Shown here: positions 32,761-46,530 of the stretch, piece after piece
Numbering within the stretch: the first letter of the stretch is position 1
Layout: each line of letters begins with the position of its first letter
Assembly (NCBI GenBank): GCA_029204225.1
Contig: CM055094.1
Coordinates: forward strand, 21,690,346-21,754,345
DNA length: 64,000 bases
Origin: Diphasiastrum complanatum
Lineage: Eukaryota > Streptophyta > Lycopodiopsida > Lycopodiales > Lycopodiaceae
Reading direction: 5' to 3'
Position numbers and translations under genes: made by a program
Notes under the pieces: generated by a model
The model's input: only the letters and a program-made list of their open reading frames with translations
Database searches by the model: none
What the model was told of the DNA's origin: nothing

Positions 32761-33767
32761 CTCCTCCTCACAACTAGTTTGAAGATAACATAGAATTGCT
32801 ATCAACCCTAGGGCTGACCTTAACTTCACAAATGCAGCTCTCTGAAGTGGTTTAGTGAGGATATCAGCAACACATTCACTACTTGCCACATGCTCCAAAG
32901 ATATCTCCTTAGATTGCACCTTCTCTGACACAAAATGATGAGAGATCTCGATATGTTTTGGTCTTGCATGGAAGATTGGGTTGGTTGCAAGGTGTTGGAC
33001 TGAAATGTTGTCATTGTAGAGAGCTGGAACATCATATAAACTTTGCTAAGGATCTTGGAAGTCCTGAGGCAAGCTCCTCCTTGCACATGATCTCCATGGA
33101 TTTTGAGTTGATGTGGCCAAGTCTTTTGTGCCGTAGAATATGGTTGGATAGCTTGGTCTCCTTGGCTACCATCACAATATTAGCATCCACATAGGCATCT
33201 AGTTTGAACAATCTTCCAAATCTTATGCCTTTAGCAATGACCTTGCCATCCTTCTTGATGTTACATGTATTTGTGGCGAACTCCACAATCAAACCATTGT
33301 CAAGCAATTGTCCTACACTAAGCAAGTTCTTAGTGATACTAGAAATGTAAAGTACTCCGTCAATCTTGATTTTCCTTGAAAATCCCAAGAATAAAGGTAT
33401 GGATCCTATTCCTTCTATCTTACAAGCATAATTATTTGCTGTAAAAATTGACTTGATAGGTCCTTCATAGGTAGATAAGGAAAATACTCACTCTTACTTG
33501 TCATGTGGGAGCTAGTCCCACTATCTATCCACCAAGGGTCTTCACCTCTTATGCTTGAAGAAGAGAAACTTGGCATCATGACGAAATCTTCATGAGAGCT
33601 CTCCTCTTCCTCTTGACCAAGATTTGCTGGACTTTGAGTTTGCTTTTTCTTGAATAGATGCAAAATAGAAATGATTAAAAGACTAGATATCCCACTACCT
33701 AGGGACTTGATAAAGCTCAAAACTTGACCTCTCAATAAGATCCTACCCGATCTCAAGCCAAATCATA
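32761..33767 (-). pseudogene. Internally deleted copia element, second copy
   Basis: Same gag, integrase and reverse-transcriptase deletions as 12,824-13,830. Protease signature (DSGTSSHM) and pre-integrase HKRLGHIN are present. Confidence 0.88.
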
Positions 33768-34981
33768 TCTATTAATGTTAACAAGAATGGAAACTAGCTT
33801 GAATTTTCATAAAAATTGGATGTAGAACTGCCTCCTCCTTGATCTCGACTTCACAAGGATATAGGATTCACCTGACTAGAACCAAAAGGAATCATATGCA
33901 CATAAATATGCCTCTTCAAATAGTTCCTACAAGATCAGTTGAATCATCAAGCAATAATCAATCCAAACTATATCACAAATCAAGCAAAATTGAACACAAT
34001 CTTGACTAGAATTGCATTCACTTGATGAGCAATTGTCAAAAACTTTGGGCTGACCCTAAAATTTAATTTCTAAGATCTCAATAAGTCTAAGAACTAACTA
34101 CCACAGTACCAAAGATAAGGATCTACCTTCCTTTTGATTGATTGAAAACTACGTGGCAGACCTACGTGGTAGACCTGTGTCCCTTTGTGTGAATATTTTC
34201 TGGATCCAAACATCTAGTGTGTGGCTATTAGGCTAGAGATAGCATGATATATTAATCTCAACATCCATTGGAGTGAGCTTCCGATCCACTTGAACACGAA
34301 ACTTACAAGACTATTTGCTTCATGATGTAAATGTGAATCCAACTTATCAACAATGTGATTCCCTAGTGCACAATGTGTCACTATCATCACGTGGCAGAAA
34401 GTGATTCACTTTTGTGCATATGTTCCATAGAGATGTGAGACACTTTACCGCAAATAGGCTTGAACCAATTGGAAGGTAATTTGGTTGTACAAGAAGCAAG
34501 CGTTAAAAAATGAAGGGGCCTAGACAAATTTTTTCAAGGCTATGTCCTTGGAGGTGGCCAATAATCAACTCCAAGCATCTACGATGAACTACAACAACAC
34601 TTGGCTTAACACACAAGCTTCAAACTTTCAAGAATTCTTCAGGAACTACAAAGAACATGTTTAAGCTTAAAGACAAGTGGATGCAAAAACATCATAGTTT
34701 CAATCGACATCGATATAATTAAACAACAAAAATCATGACATACATGCAAACAAGATGGCAAACACTCATCAATTTTTCTGTGCATGATTCGAGCCGGATT
34801 GTCTTCATGCCCAAATTCCTAGAAATTGGAGATACCGGAACAACAAATTTACATTTTTCTAGAACCTATTGCATCATTATTTGATTGTGCTCTCTTTCTC
34901 TTACCTTAAATGGTGCAAAAAAGCTACTAGAATACCGAACCAATAATATCACAAGCTACATTCAAATGTGCTAAGATAACA

Positions 34982-35110
34982 CTGGTCCAACCACCACCAA
35001 CACAACAATCCAGGCAAAGGACCAAGATACGAGCAAAGCGTCATGCTTCATCAGATGAAACAGACTCAGATGATATGGAGCTTGACCTCACTAGTACCGT
35101 ATGTAGTTAA
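34982..35110 (+). pseudogene. M gene C-terminal tail, second copy
   Basis: Copy of 15,023-15,151. Confidence 0.5.
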
Positions 35111-35118
35111 CTGGAAGT

Positions 35119-35959
35119 TGGATAGCCGCAACGCGTGGGGTCCATACTTCAAGATTCTATTTTCTACCCTTAACTAACATAACTTCTCATGTAAATGCAA
35201 ATCGTATTGCACATCAAAGTTTTCTTCCCATCTACTCAAAGCGTTCACATAAAAGAAAAACAGTCTTATCAATCTGAAAATCATGGCAAGAAGCTTTGAA
35301 TATTTTGGATCACAATGAGCGCCAACGTGAATCTTGAAATTCAGAAAATACGAAGTGTGTTGGATCAAATGGAGCGGCAAGTTTATTCCAAACTTTTGTA
35401 ATTCAGAAATTTGCAATTTCAACACACAACTATTGAAAAAATATTTTGCTTATTTTGCTCATAACTGCAAAGCTTTGATTTTGCATATAAAGCAAGAAAC
35501 TTGGAGTGTGATGGATCAAAAAGAGCGCCAAGGTCATTTCAAACTTTTCCAATTAATTTTCTTTATAATTAAGACGAGTTTTAATAGCTTACAAGATATA
35601 TAACAAGTTGGTTTTCTACTAGATTAATCTATCGATTATTAAGATGTCTAAATATCATCTCCATATTGATCTTCCCACAGAATATGCTCCACTGTCAAGA
35701 AAAAATATGAAAGGATCCACCTTACCAGCTCACCAAAGGACGAAAGACAAGAAACAAGTTTCAAACAGGTTTTAAAGAAGGTCATGAAATTCTATTTTGG
35801 ATTTTTAGTAAAACAGAATATCCAGAGATAATTGAGAATCATATGAGCGACACACCACTCAATGTTCCTAGAATACGTGATTTTAAGGTGGAATGGCATT
35901 TGGTTCACACACCAAGAGCTACAGGGAGTGAAAATCCAAAACCTAGCGAAATGTTTTAA
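35119..35959 (+). pseudogene. N gene, internally deleted, second copy
   Basis: ATG 35,644, stop 35,957. Same deletion junction as at about 15,795. Confidence 0.6.
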
Positions 35960-36043
35960 CTGATCAAACAACATTTATATAGCTAAAACCAATAAAACCC
36001 AAGCCGTACACTCGTCGATCCAACAGCGGATCAGATCTATGGC

Positions 36044-36440
36044 GCGTAATACAACCGTCCACATGTGTGAGACCACACGTGCTACAATACACGTCAATCT
36101 GCCATTCGGCCATGTGCCCACACGTGCGAGCTAACACGTGCCAGAACACACGTCACCAAACCATTCGACCACATGGCCACATGTGCAAGTTTCGCACATG
36201 CGGATACAAAAGTGTGGTCCCACACGTCAGGTACTGATTGGGCCACGTGACCACACGTGCGAGCTGATACGTGCAAGAACACATGTCGCTGATCCATTCG
36301 GCCACGTGTCCCCACGTGGGATCCCACATGTGTTGATCCAGACGTGCAGTTTCACACATACGTATACAAACGTGTGGTTCCACATGTCAGCTACTGACTG
36401 GGCCACGTGTCGCTGGAATTCACATGTGCCAACTTTTTTC
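36044..36440 (+). promoter_or_regulatory. G-box array, third copy
   Basis: Matches 16,085-16,480 with all eight CACGTG sites. Confidence 0.65.
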
Positions 36441-36443
36441 TCC

Positions 36444-36451
36444 TATATAAG
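36444..36451 (+). promoter_or_regulatory. TATA box TATATAAG
   Basis: Copy of 16,485-16,492. Confidence 0.6.
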
Positions 36452-36472
36452 TCCATTCCCGGGGATTGTACA

Positions 36473-36544
36473 ATGGCCGGTGATTCTAGGGATTTCAGGA
36501 AGGTCAACATACGACGAGTTGAGGCTACAACTACAACCACATAG
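36473..36544 (+). CDS. 23-aa short ORF, second copy
   Basis: Same frame as 16,514-16,585. Confidence 0.3.
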   Translation: MAGDSRDFRKVNIRRVEATTTTT

Positions 36545-36953
36545 TCCTACCATAGGCTTGTGTGGTTTACCACATGGCCTACCTTAGCCTTCTGTAGCAG
36601 GCCACATAGGCCTGCGATTGACCAAGGCTGTCATAGGTGCCCACGTGTCAAGTCACGTATGACTGCCATGTGGCAAATCATGCAGGCTTGGGGCTAGCCA
36701 CGTGGCAAGCCACTAGGCCCATCATAGGCTGGCAAGCTAACCAGGCTCTACCTACGTGGTCTGCTATTTGCGAAGCCTATCGCACACTAGCACATGGCAA
36801 GCCACGTAGGTCTACCACATGGCAAATCATGCAGGCTTGAGGGTTACCATGTGGCAAGCCATGTAGGCCTACCATAACCTTGTATGTCATGTCAACTAGG
36901 CCCTGTGCCACGTAGGCTTGAGTGGACCTAGAGATCTATATATATATATATAG
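36545..36953. repeat. Minisatellite and TA repeat, third copy
   Basis: Copy of 16,586-16,994. Confidence 0.75.
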
Positions 36954-37073
36954 GTGGGCTCAAATCTCTTGCCATAAAAACCAGCCAAGAAGATAAACTT
37001 TCTCAAACCCTAAATATGCCCTACAAGACACAAAAAACAGCAAGTATCAAATCTAAAAAATCAGCACCAAAAT

Positions 37074-37734
37074 GTGTCGAAACCACACATTAGATGGATG
37101 CAGGAACTCGCCCTCCTACAAGCCTTGTGTGCTGAAAATTTCAGCCTGAAATTGCATTACAAACTCAAAAAACCAACAAGCAAAGAATTAGGTTACTCCC
37201 AAAAAAGCAATATTTCTTTGAACGGGATTGACGATTTGAAAACTATTATGACTAAAATGATTTGTTCGGCATTTAAAATTGCCAAAATGAAATTGCTCAA
37301 ATACAAACGAATATCCAGAACCAATGATTTTAAATGGGTTTCGAAAAATACAGGTTCATATGAATGGAGTACTATAGACCGCAAGAACACCTTATGCATT
37401 TGGAATTCCTATTTGATAGACAATTGCATTATCAGACTTGGGGATCATACTTGGCGACAGGTCGGGGGAATACCAATGGGTTTTTCATATTCACCAATGT
37501 CTTGTAATTGGTACCTTTCTTTTTTTAAAATGCAGTTTATTAAGAGGCTTGCTTTATTACAATTACCTTTAACCCAATTACCGGTTGTACACATTTGTCC
37601 AAATATGATAAAAGGGGAGACCTTCCTTTTCGCTTTTTGCAATATATACACCTTGCCGAATATAGACTTGTGTTTAACGCATATAATAGATCTGTGGTAA
37701 CTCGGGTTAGCTTGATATGTATCTAGGCAACTAA
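37074..37734 (+). pseudogene. Reverse-transcriptase fragment, second copy
   Basis: The 208-codon frame is the same as at 17,115, again with GIPMGFSYSP and without YxDD. The identical defect shows it was copied after decay. Confidence 0.6.
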
Positions 37735-38166
37735 TAAAACAACAACATACCTCTGGATGGCTTCACAAGCTTCTCTAACTCATTCTTATGATACTATCGT
37801 TATGTCTAACTTTCCAAATACTAGATGCAAGAGTATTTGACAGATTCCTAATTCTTTACTCTCCAAGTGTTGTTTGTAGCTCATCGTAGATGCTTTGAGA
37901 ATAATGTTACTAGTTATATTAATTGGGGGGGGGGATTTTGGATTTTTTGCTCTTGAATAGGGATTTTGGAAGTTCCTTTATTGCATTTAGATTTGCCATT
38001 ACTTTTTCCCTATTTACGTTTTTGGGTTAAGGCAATTGAAAGCCTTAAAAAAAAAAGCAATTTTTGTTGAGTACTTTGTAGACCTAGCAACCGTATCCTT
38101 TTAGAGGTGTATGCTATTTTTTTCCATTTGAAAAGGGCTTCTAATAATCACTTAAGGGTCACTTGA

Positions 38167-38454
38167 TTGGAAATTGGCACATTGGCAATTCATAGTATGG
38201 ATTGTCAGCCGATTACCAAAAGGAGTGCAAAGGGAATGTCCTCCATATTGAAAGATGCTATCCGAGTAGCTAAAGCCTACGATAGCACCGTGATTGCCTC
38301 ACGGAAGAGTATGCATAGCCAATCAGCCCAAAAGCCTAAGAATGAAAATCCAAAAGATAATAAGATAAAAAATCTATTTTTTGATGAACTAGAAGCTACT
38401 CCTTGCCAACAAACTTGGGCATCATGTCAAACAGAGATCCGAGAGGAAAAATAA
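38167..38454 (+). pseudogene. Possible gypsy gag end, second copy
   Basis: Copy of 18,208-18,495 with a few residue changes (KPKNENPKDNK). Confidence 0.3.
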
Positions 38455-38467
38455 ATCAACAAGTTTC

Positions 38468-39230
38468 ATGGCGATGGATTTACCGACAAGTAAATTGAAA
38501 GTCGATTTGTTAAATGGTTGTGAATTGAAAGTTGATTTGTTAAATGGTTGTGAATATACTTGTAACTTCAGTACACTTTCTTTCAAGTCTAATCAATGGT
38601 TTCAAGTTAAAGGCAATATTCTAGGGAAAGACATAAGTATAATGTTTGATTTTGGAGGTACTCACAACTTTTGAATGTGCGGCTTGTATAGAAGCTTCGG
38701 GTGCCCACCATGGCCAGTGATCTACATTATGTGGTCATCTAGCCTCAGGGTCAGACACAGAAGTTTGGGATGCGAAAGTCCCTAATTTGGAGGTTCGGGT
38801 GCAAGATCATGTTGAGCGGCTCGACTTCCATGTTATGAATCCTGATAGAACTTATGTAATCCTAAGATATGAATGGTTTTTTGATAAATCAGATTCGTTG
38901 AAAATAGATTTTAAAAACCATACTATTGTATTTAAAGATAAGTTTGACCAGATAGTCTCTATTTATAAGGAGACTAATGTACTCCCATCACCGATGGTTT
39001 CCTCGGCGGAAGTTATGGAAAAACTACATAATTCTAAGTATGAGCTTTTTCATCTTGTTTTGAAATCTCGTATGCATTGTGATGTGAATGTGTTAACATG
39101 CTTTAACACCAAAAATTAGCATCAAGAACAGCTTTTAATGCAAGATTTAAAACAAGAGTTCAATGATGTTTTTACTAAATAGCTAAGATTTTCTGAGGTA
39201 CATACTTCTAATTATATTGCAGTCCGTTGT
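38468..39230 (+). pseudogene. Gypsy protease to RT-spacer, second copy
   Basis: As 18,509-19,270. One base fewer after THNF truncates the frame earlier, but the downstream part (38,787-39,119) reads 110 codons without the TAG found at 19,012. Confidence 0.83.
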
Positions 39231-40125
39231 TAGCACAAAATCAAATTTTTCTGAAATGAAATCTTTGAAATGTTTTAGAAAATAACAAGAACGTAAAGAT
39301 AGGTTTTCAATTTCAAAATTGCAGAAAACATCAAACAGAAAGTACCATTCACTTTTGATGTTAGGTAAGTATGACCAAGCAAACACAATATCATGGAAGG
39401 ACTTGTGTATATAAGGCCAAAGATTGTAATAAAATATGAGTGTAAAAGTGTCTCACATGAATGGTCTCAAACATTCTATTACAGTAGCGTAAATGTAAAA
39501 AGAGTTTAGCATAAAGGTTTGCAGCGAATCAATCATGTGCTGGCGTAAAAAGAGAAAAGTATATGTGACTTGACAACATCTCTGGCGAGCTTGTGTAGCC
39601 AAAGAAAAAAGCCATTCATCTAATTTTGGAAGGATGCACCAGAGAAGAATTTACTAAGATTGTTCATCATGAAACACGATGATCCCAAAAAAAATAAATG
39701 ACATGGAGACCCATTTTTTTTTAATTTTATAAAAAAAATATCCATATTTAAAATGCTTCAAATAAAGATATTGTAATGCTAAAAAAAATGTTGTATTTTG
39801 CAAGAAAATTAATCAAGCTACTAAAATTTTGTTAATAGATTTTTATTAATAATTGCACATTAGCTTATATGAAATAATAATACTATTCAAAATAAAATCA
39901 TTGGACACAACCATTAGAATAACTAAAAAAAAACTTTTTGTTTATTAAAACAAAAGTTTTTAATTTTTTTTTAAAAATTTTAAAAGTGTTTTAAATTACA
40001 ATTCTTGTATCAAGAAAAATATTTTTTAAATTATGACCTAGCCCGAACCAAAAGGAATCATATGCACATAAATATGCCTCTTCAAATCATTCCTACAAGA
40101 TCAGTTGAATCATCATGCAATAATC

Positions 40126-40803
40126 AGCGTTTCCACATCCTATCAGAGCAACATTGCTCCAAAGTTTTCCACAAATTTCTAGTCTCCATACATTGCCGAG
40201 CAATACTCTACATACACTGCTCAGAGAGCCTAGCCCCCATGCTCTGCAATCACTGTGGACCAAACCAAGCGTCCATACTCTGCATTCACTGTAGACTGAG
40301 CTGAGCGTCCATACTCTGCATACAAAGTTGACTGACCTGAGTCCATCCAAAGACGACCGATCCGAAGCCCTCCACAGTCGACCGAGCCGAGACTCCACTT
40401 GTCTGTTACCAGAGCCGAACCTTCAACAGAGTCATCAGCCGAGTCCAAAATTGTCTGCCACAACATCTTCCAGTTCTGATGACCCAACTCAAGACATAAT
40501 TGACATCACCATGGAAAGCCTCGATATCTCTGAGATGAACACTTGGTACCAGGAGACACACTAGTTCCTGAGCCACATAGAGTTCCAACTTCCTCTTTTG
40601 ATCAGTGGCTATCAGAGCCCGTTTCGATTGCATATTGCTTATAACCACATCGACAGATTTTCCAGTTCATGTTACCTCCTAACCAAAATTTTGTTTATAT
40701 TATCTCTATTTCTGGAGCTGACCTCAATACATTTGACTTCCCTAGGGGACCAAACACAGTCAATATGACCCTCAAAAAGATTGAATCCACAACATACTTC
40801 AAA
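40126..40803 (+). pseudogene. M gene, cut in its core
   Basis: Copy of 20,168-20,842 up to TTYFK, where gypsy 3' flank is joined at a short CAAAT homology. Confidence 0.5.
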
Positions 40804-42670
40804 TCTTTGAAATGTTTTAGAAAAGAGCAAGAACATAAAGATAGATTTTCAATTTCAAAATTGCAGAAAACATCAAACATAAAGTACCATTCACTTTTGA
40901 TGTTAGGTAGTTATGACCAAGCAAACACAATATTGTGGAAGGACTTGTGTATATAAGGCCAAAGATTGTAAAAAAATACGAGTGTAAAAGTGTCTCACAT
41001 GAATGGCCTCAAACATTCTATTACAGTAGCATAAATGTAAAAATATCTTTGCCTTGTCCTTGCGCGTGCTGAGCTGTAGTCGATCCACCGTATTCCTAGT
41101 GAGAGTTCTTCTATGCAGATCCTCGTCATCCTGCGAGCTAGTTAATACCTGTAAAAGTTCAGTCTTTTAGCCAGTAAATCTTCTTTTGCACCATTGCCTT
41201 GTCGTTCCTTTCCTTTATATCATGTATACTTCTTTCTTTTTCCCATATTTTGTCCAGAAACCACCGAACTAGGGTTGTTTATGTTGAAAGAACCAAGCCT
41301 TTCATTTGAGTTTTGGAAGAATTTATCTTGGACAGTGAAAAACCGTGGTCTTTTGAGGAGGCGTTCAATCTCTCTGATGTTTTCAGCATCTCCTAAGTTG
41401 GCAAGGAGTTTAGCAGAAGGGTTTGCAGCAAATCAATCATGTGTTGGCGTAAAAAGAGAAAAGTATATGTGACTTGACAACATCTCTGGCGAGCTTGTGT
41501 AGCCAAAGAAAAAAGCCATTCATCTAATTTTGGAATGATGCACCAGGGAAGAATTTACTAAGATTGTTCATCATGAAACACGATGATCCCAAAAAAAATA
41601 AATGACATGGAGACCCATTTTTTTTTAGTTTTATAGAAAAAATACCCATATTTAAAATGCTTCAAATAAAGATATTGTAATGCTAAAAAAAATGTTGTAT
41701 TTTGCAAGAAAATTAATCAGGCTACTAAAATTTTGTTAGTAGATTTTTATTAATAATTGCACATTAGCTTATATAAAATAATAATACTATTCAAAATAAA
41801 ATCATTGGACACAACCATTAAAATAACTAGAAATAAACTTTTTGCTTATTAAAACAAGAGTTTTTAATTTTTTTTTAGAAATTTTAAAAGTGTTTTAAAT
41901 TACAATTCTTGTAACAAGAAAAATATCTTTTAAATTATGACCTAACCTGAACCAAAAGGAATCATATGCACATAAATATGCCTCTACAAATCATTCCTAC
42001 AAGATCAGTTGTCATCATGCAATAATCATCGTTTCCACATCCTATCAGAGCAACATTGCTCCAAAGTTTTCCACAAATTTCTTGTCTTTATACACTCCCG
42101 AGCAAGACTCTACATACACTGCTCAGAGAGCCTAGCCATCATGCTCTGCAATCACTGTGGACCGAGCCAAGCGTCCATACTCTACATTCACTGTGGACTG
42201 AACTGAGCGTCCATCTAAAGACGACCGATCCGAAGCCCTCCACAGTCGACCGAGCCGAGACTCCACTTGTCTGTTACTAGAGCCGAACCTTCAACAGAGT
42301 CATCAGCCGAGTCCAGAACCTGTCTGCCACAACATCTTCCAGTTCTGATGACCCAACTCAAGACATAATTGACATCGCCATGGAAAGCCTCGATATCTCT
42401 GAGATGAACACTTGGTACCAGGAGGCACACTAGTTCCTGAGCCACATAGAGTTCCAACTTTCTCTTTTGATCAGTGGCTATCAGAGCCCGTTTTGATTGC
42501 ATATTGCTTATAACCACACTGACAGATTTTCCAGTTCATGTTACCCCCTAACCAAAATTTTGTTTATATTATCCCTATTTCTGGAGCTGACCTCAATACA
42601 TTTGGCTTCCCTAGGGGACCAAACATAGTCAAAGGACCCTCAAAATAATTGAATCCACATCATACTTCAA
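40804..42670. repeat. Tandem repeat of gypsy flank, P, Q and M start
   Basis: Repeats 39,258-40,803 but keeps block P (41,040-41,480), which the first unit lost. The join CAAAT/CTTTGAAATG suggests unequal recombination or end-joining at microhomology. Confidence 0.75.
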
Positions 42671-43220
42671 ATACATAGACCCCTCAGTGGACAAATGGAA
42701 AAAAAAAGATGGTTATCGTATCGGGGTCATAAATGATAAGCCCTTAGCTGCTCCAAGCGCCTATCTAACGCAATATACATAGCGCTATAGGTCCAAGATC
42801 ATGCGTATCCCCATGAAACTATTCCACATGATGGCTGATTCTAAACTACACGATCAGAACCTTTATGACTGGGCCCAGTTTGCTTCCAACTGCCTCCATG
42901 ACTATATCAAGAACAAGCAAACCTCCAGTTATTGGGCTATCTTATGATAGATGTCACTTTGCAGCAGTTGAGCCACTGACCTCGATTTTGAGACCACTTG
43001 ATGCTAGCAGATAAAAGCTTGGGAGACTCCCTCAGAACCAGCCAAGAATACCAACTCTACTTCTAGGCCTATTGCAACAGATTCCACGCAAGCGGCTTCT
43101 CAAAAGAGAAAGAGTTCCTTCTCTCCACAAGGGCCAACAGCAAAGCACCAAACGGTCGACCTAGTGAAGCTTACATCGAGAAAGACACCCATGTACTCTA
43201 TGTCACAAACGAAGGATCCT
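42009..43220 (+). pseudogene. M gene, third plus-strand copy
   Basis: N-terminal repeats reduced to two, then the core at 42,538 with PNQNFVYIIPISGAD, several frameshifts (for example near 42,636), and a C-terminal part to 43,220 where it runs into inverted D sequence. Confidence 0.45.
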
Positions 43221-43221
43221 G

Positions 43222-44559
43222 CATGATATCGGTTGGGATTGATGAAAAATTGTGGATCCTGCTCAAACCTTCGGCCCATGACAGTCATCAGAAACTGGCA
43301 GAACTTGTGTTGTAGCTTGATTGTAGGATCGTCAGAATCGGAAGCTAATTTGCAAAAATTCTTGATGGATGTATGGCATTCCTTCTGAGAAGAGAACGAG
43401 CCATCTATTATCGCAAAGTTGCAAGGATATGCTGATATGTTGTCTTCCGATCTCCATGCTAGCGCTCGTCTTCTACAAAAACTTGGGTCGAAAGAAGGAT
43501 CATTCTGAATTTTCTTTGGTGATTGATCAAGCATTTCATAGATGTACGTATCTTTGAGGAATGGAGCTCTCCAACCGGTCGACGCAATTAAATCTGGCTG
43601 AGAAAAGCTCTCGATCGAATTAGATGTCGTCGTTGGAACTGACTTGTCCCCGTCTATTCGTCCTATCAGAGTCGACTTACTGGCATGCTTATGATTTTGC
43701 TCACGTAGCCAGTTGAAGCAGTTTTGAGTCAGTATTTGTCTTCGACCAGTAAATGCTTTTGATCTCTGGGTGTACATGTAACCCTCATCAGCATTGATGA
43801 TAAATCCTGAAGTGCACATCTCTTCGAAGATATGTATGGAGTCTTCAGGAAAGTATTGAATCCGTAAATAGATCTTGGTATTCTCCATGCGAAGGACCGC
43901 TTTGTTGGGATTGATGGAAAATTGTGGATCTTGCTCAAACCTTTGGCCCATGACAGTCATCAGAAACTGGCAGAACTTGTGTTGTAGCTGGATTGTAGGA
44001 TCGCGAGAATCGGAACTCAGTTTCCATAAATTATTGATTGATGTATGACATTCCTTCTGAGAAGAGAACGAGCCATCTATTATCGCAAAGTTGCAAGGAT
44101 ATGCTGATATTTTGTCTTCCGATCTCCATGCTCGTCTTCTGTGAAACTTGGGTCGAAAGAAGGATCATTCTGGACTTGCTTTGGTGCTTGCTCAAGCCTT
44201 TCATTCACGTGCGTATCTTTGAGGACTGGAGCTCTCCAACCGGTAGACGCCATTAATTCTGGCTGAGAAGAGCTCCCGATCAAATTAGATGCCGTCGTTG
44301 GAACTCACTTGTCCGCGTCTTTGCGTCCTACCAGAATCGAATTACTGATATCATGTGCCTCCAAATCTCTTCCGCATATAGATTTCGTAGTTTCTGATAT
44401 TTTGGCCAAACGGATTTTCTCAGCCGCCGATACTATGTTCATTTCTAGGTCCTGCTCCATCTTCCTAAGCCGATGTTGGATCAACAATCCTTTTCTGAGA
44501 CTCTTCAGCCTCTCGTAAATGACGAAAATAAGAGGCAAAATCAGAAGGACAGAGAACAT
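43222..44559 (-). pseudogene. D gene, inner copy (unknown membrane-anchored two-module protein)
   Basis: Start codon at 44,559, 12 bp from the (GA)n tract. First 84 codons: MFSVLLILPLIFVIYERLK, a hydrophobic N-terminal segment followed by a basic, helical region (LRKMEQDLEM, SAAEKIRLAKIS), then TGA at 44,305. The frame resumes (WRAPVLKDTHVNE), loses one base near 44,140, then reads through module 1 and part of module 2 to 43,222 (HKFCQFLMTVMG, FEEMCTSGFIINADEGY). The 3' end is cut. This copy preserves the N-terminal hydrophobic segment that the right-arm copy has lost. Confidence 0.6.
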
Positions 44560-44566
44560 CGATAAT

Positions 44567-44695
<129 letters not shown>

Positions 44696-44718
44696 CCGTG
44701 CATTGCATTCTATTTGTA

Positions 44719-44877
44719 CTATTTCGGGTTAGATGCTGAGGCATTGTAGTCATATGTATAGAGCATCCCATCCTTAAAGGAGAACTTGTGACCATTCTCT
44801 AGGTGACTTGAATAAGCCCGCGCTCCATTTATTTCAAAGTCAAGAATAATCCATGCCCCTTTCACACTCATAGCCAT
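44719..44877 (-). CDS. Small conserved ORF in block T, inner copy
   Basis: 52-codon frame intact, with changes such as FEINGARAYSS and NASASNPK. It lies just upstream of D on the same strand. Confidence 0.35.
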   Translation of the reverse strand: MAMSVKGAWIILDFEINGARAYSSHLENGHKFSFKDGMLYTYDYNASASNPK

Positions 44878-44889
44878 CTATACTAGACA

Positions 44890-44907
44890 CCCCCCCCCGC
44901 CCCCCCC
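44890..44907. repeat. Poly-C tract interrupted by G
   Basis: C9-G-C8, allele of 773-799. Confidence 0.95.
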
Positions 44908-46015
44908 TACAACAATCAAATTTTACTTGTCCAAGAATAGGAGAAAGATAAGCATGAGAAAAGGTCACAATTGTATCACATTTTAGTTTCCCAAGACAAA
45001 GGTAGTGCATGAGAAATTAAGGCAACAGGAAAGGCACATTCAGAGGTTTGTTTGAAGGGAGCTTTTCATGTCGCATAAGCACGAAGAGATGTGACGAAAT
45101 AAAAGGTGAAAGTAGATTAATATTGATGTGTGTTTGCGTGAATATTTTCTGGATCCAAACATCTAGTGTGTGGCTGTTAGGCTAGAGATAGCAAGATATA
45201 TTAATCTCAACATCCATTGGAGCGAGCTTCCGATCCACTTGAACACGAAACTTACAAGACTATTTGCTTCATGATGTAAATGTGAATCCAACTTATCAAC
45301 CATTACAGAAAATTTGAGCACAAAAGGGGCCTTTAAAAAACATACCTCTTATTTTTTTTCTCAAAAGTTTCTTCCACATGGTCCAATCAAAACACTCAAA
45401 TTTGAAATCTACGTAACGTAGCTCCTTCAAATTGATTTTCTTTTCCTTTTAAAAGAACTATAATTTTGCGTCAGGGCAGCCCGTAAATAAGCCATTTTAT
45501 TTGTAGTATAGTATGCAACTTAGCAAAAAAAAACAGTGTAACTTTTGAACGGCAACTCGGATAGAGACGATTACAGTGCCATTAGAAAGCCCTCGACGAG
45601 AGCTTTTTCAACGACACCCAACATGACCCAGTTCCGAGCTACGGTGAAGAAGTTATGGCCAGTAAGGGAGTAGCATTATGGTGCATTTAAGAGTAAAGGA
45701 TCAAGCAAATACTTATAAAACTGGTATATATGGCAAGTTAGACACAATGATAAATTCATGAGAATAAGTTAGTGAAGCTCAAAAAGTCATTTAGAGTGAA
45801 TTCTTGCCGAGTCCCCATTTGTTACCTTGCTATTTGTGAACTTGCCCCAAGATAAGGTGAAAAAAAACTTTTTAATATTACGAATGACAACCACGAAGCT
45901 ATCATAGTTTCAATCAACATCAATATAATTAAACAACAAAAATCATCAAATACATGGGAACATTAAAAAAAATCACAATATCACGCTTTACTGCCATGCT
46001 GCCATGCATGCTTTT

Positions 46016-46530
46016 TGTCAAGCAATTGCCCTACACTGAGCAAGTTCTTAGTGATACTGAAAATGTAAAGAACTCCATCAATCTTGATCTTCCTTGAAAA
46101 TCCCAAGCATAAAGGTATGGATGCTATTCCTTCTATCTTATAAGCATAATTATTTGCTATAAAAATTTACGTGATAGGTCCTTCATAGGTAGATAAGGTT
46201 GAAAAATACTCCCTCTTACTTCTCACGTGGGAGCTAGCCCCACTATCTATCCACCAAGGGTCTTCACCTCTTATGCTTGAAGATGAGAAACTTGACATCA
46301 TGACGAAATCTTCATGAGAGCTCTCCTCTTCCTCTTGACCAAGGTTTGCTTGACTTTGAGTTTGCTTCTTCTTGAAGCACTCCGAGGCATAGTGCCCCGT
46401 CTTGCCACAAAAGTAGCATTTGATCTTCAACCTATCCTTCTTTGGCTTGCTCGAGCTTTGACTTGGTTCTTCTTGAATGCAACACCTTTGCCTTTGGATT
46501 TTCTCTTAATCTTGATGAAAAGGGCCTAAA
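46016..46530 (-). pseudogene. Copia zinc-knuckle to pre-integrase fragment
   Basis: Minus-strand frame 46,430-46,167 begins MKIKCYFCGKTGHYASEC, an intact CCHC knuckle, then EDPWWIDSGASSHV (protease). A pre-integrase scrap follows in the next frame. Closest to 3,326-3,950; cut at both ends. Confidence 0.85.

Larger units (their letters stand above)
29193..40803. repeat. 11.6-kb direct duplication of 9,252-20,842
   Basis: Block order, junctions and even broken frames match 9,252-20,842 with an offset of 19,941-19,959. Differences are scattered single bases, small indels and a roughly 30-bp segment kept at 34,212. It ends where the M core switches to gypsy flank at CAAAT (40,803). Confidence 0.95.
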
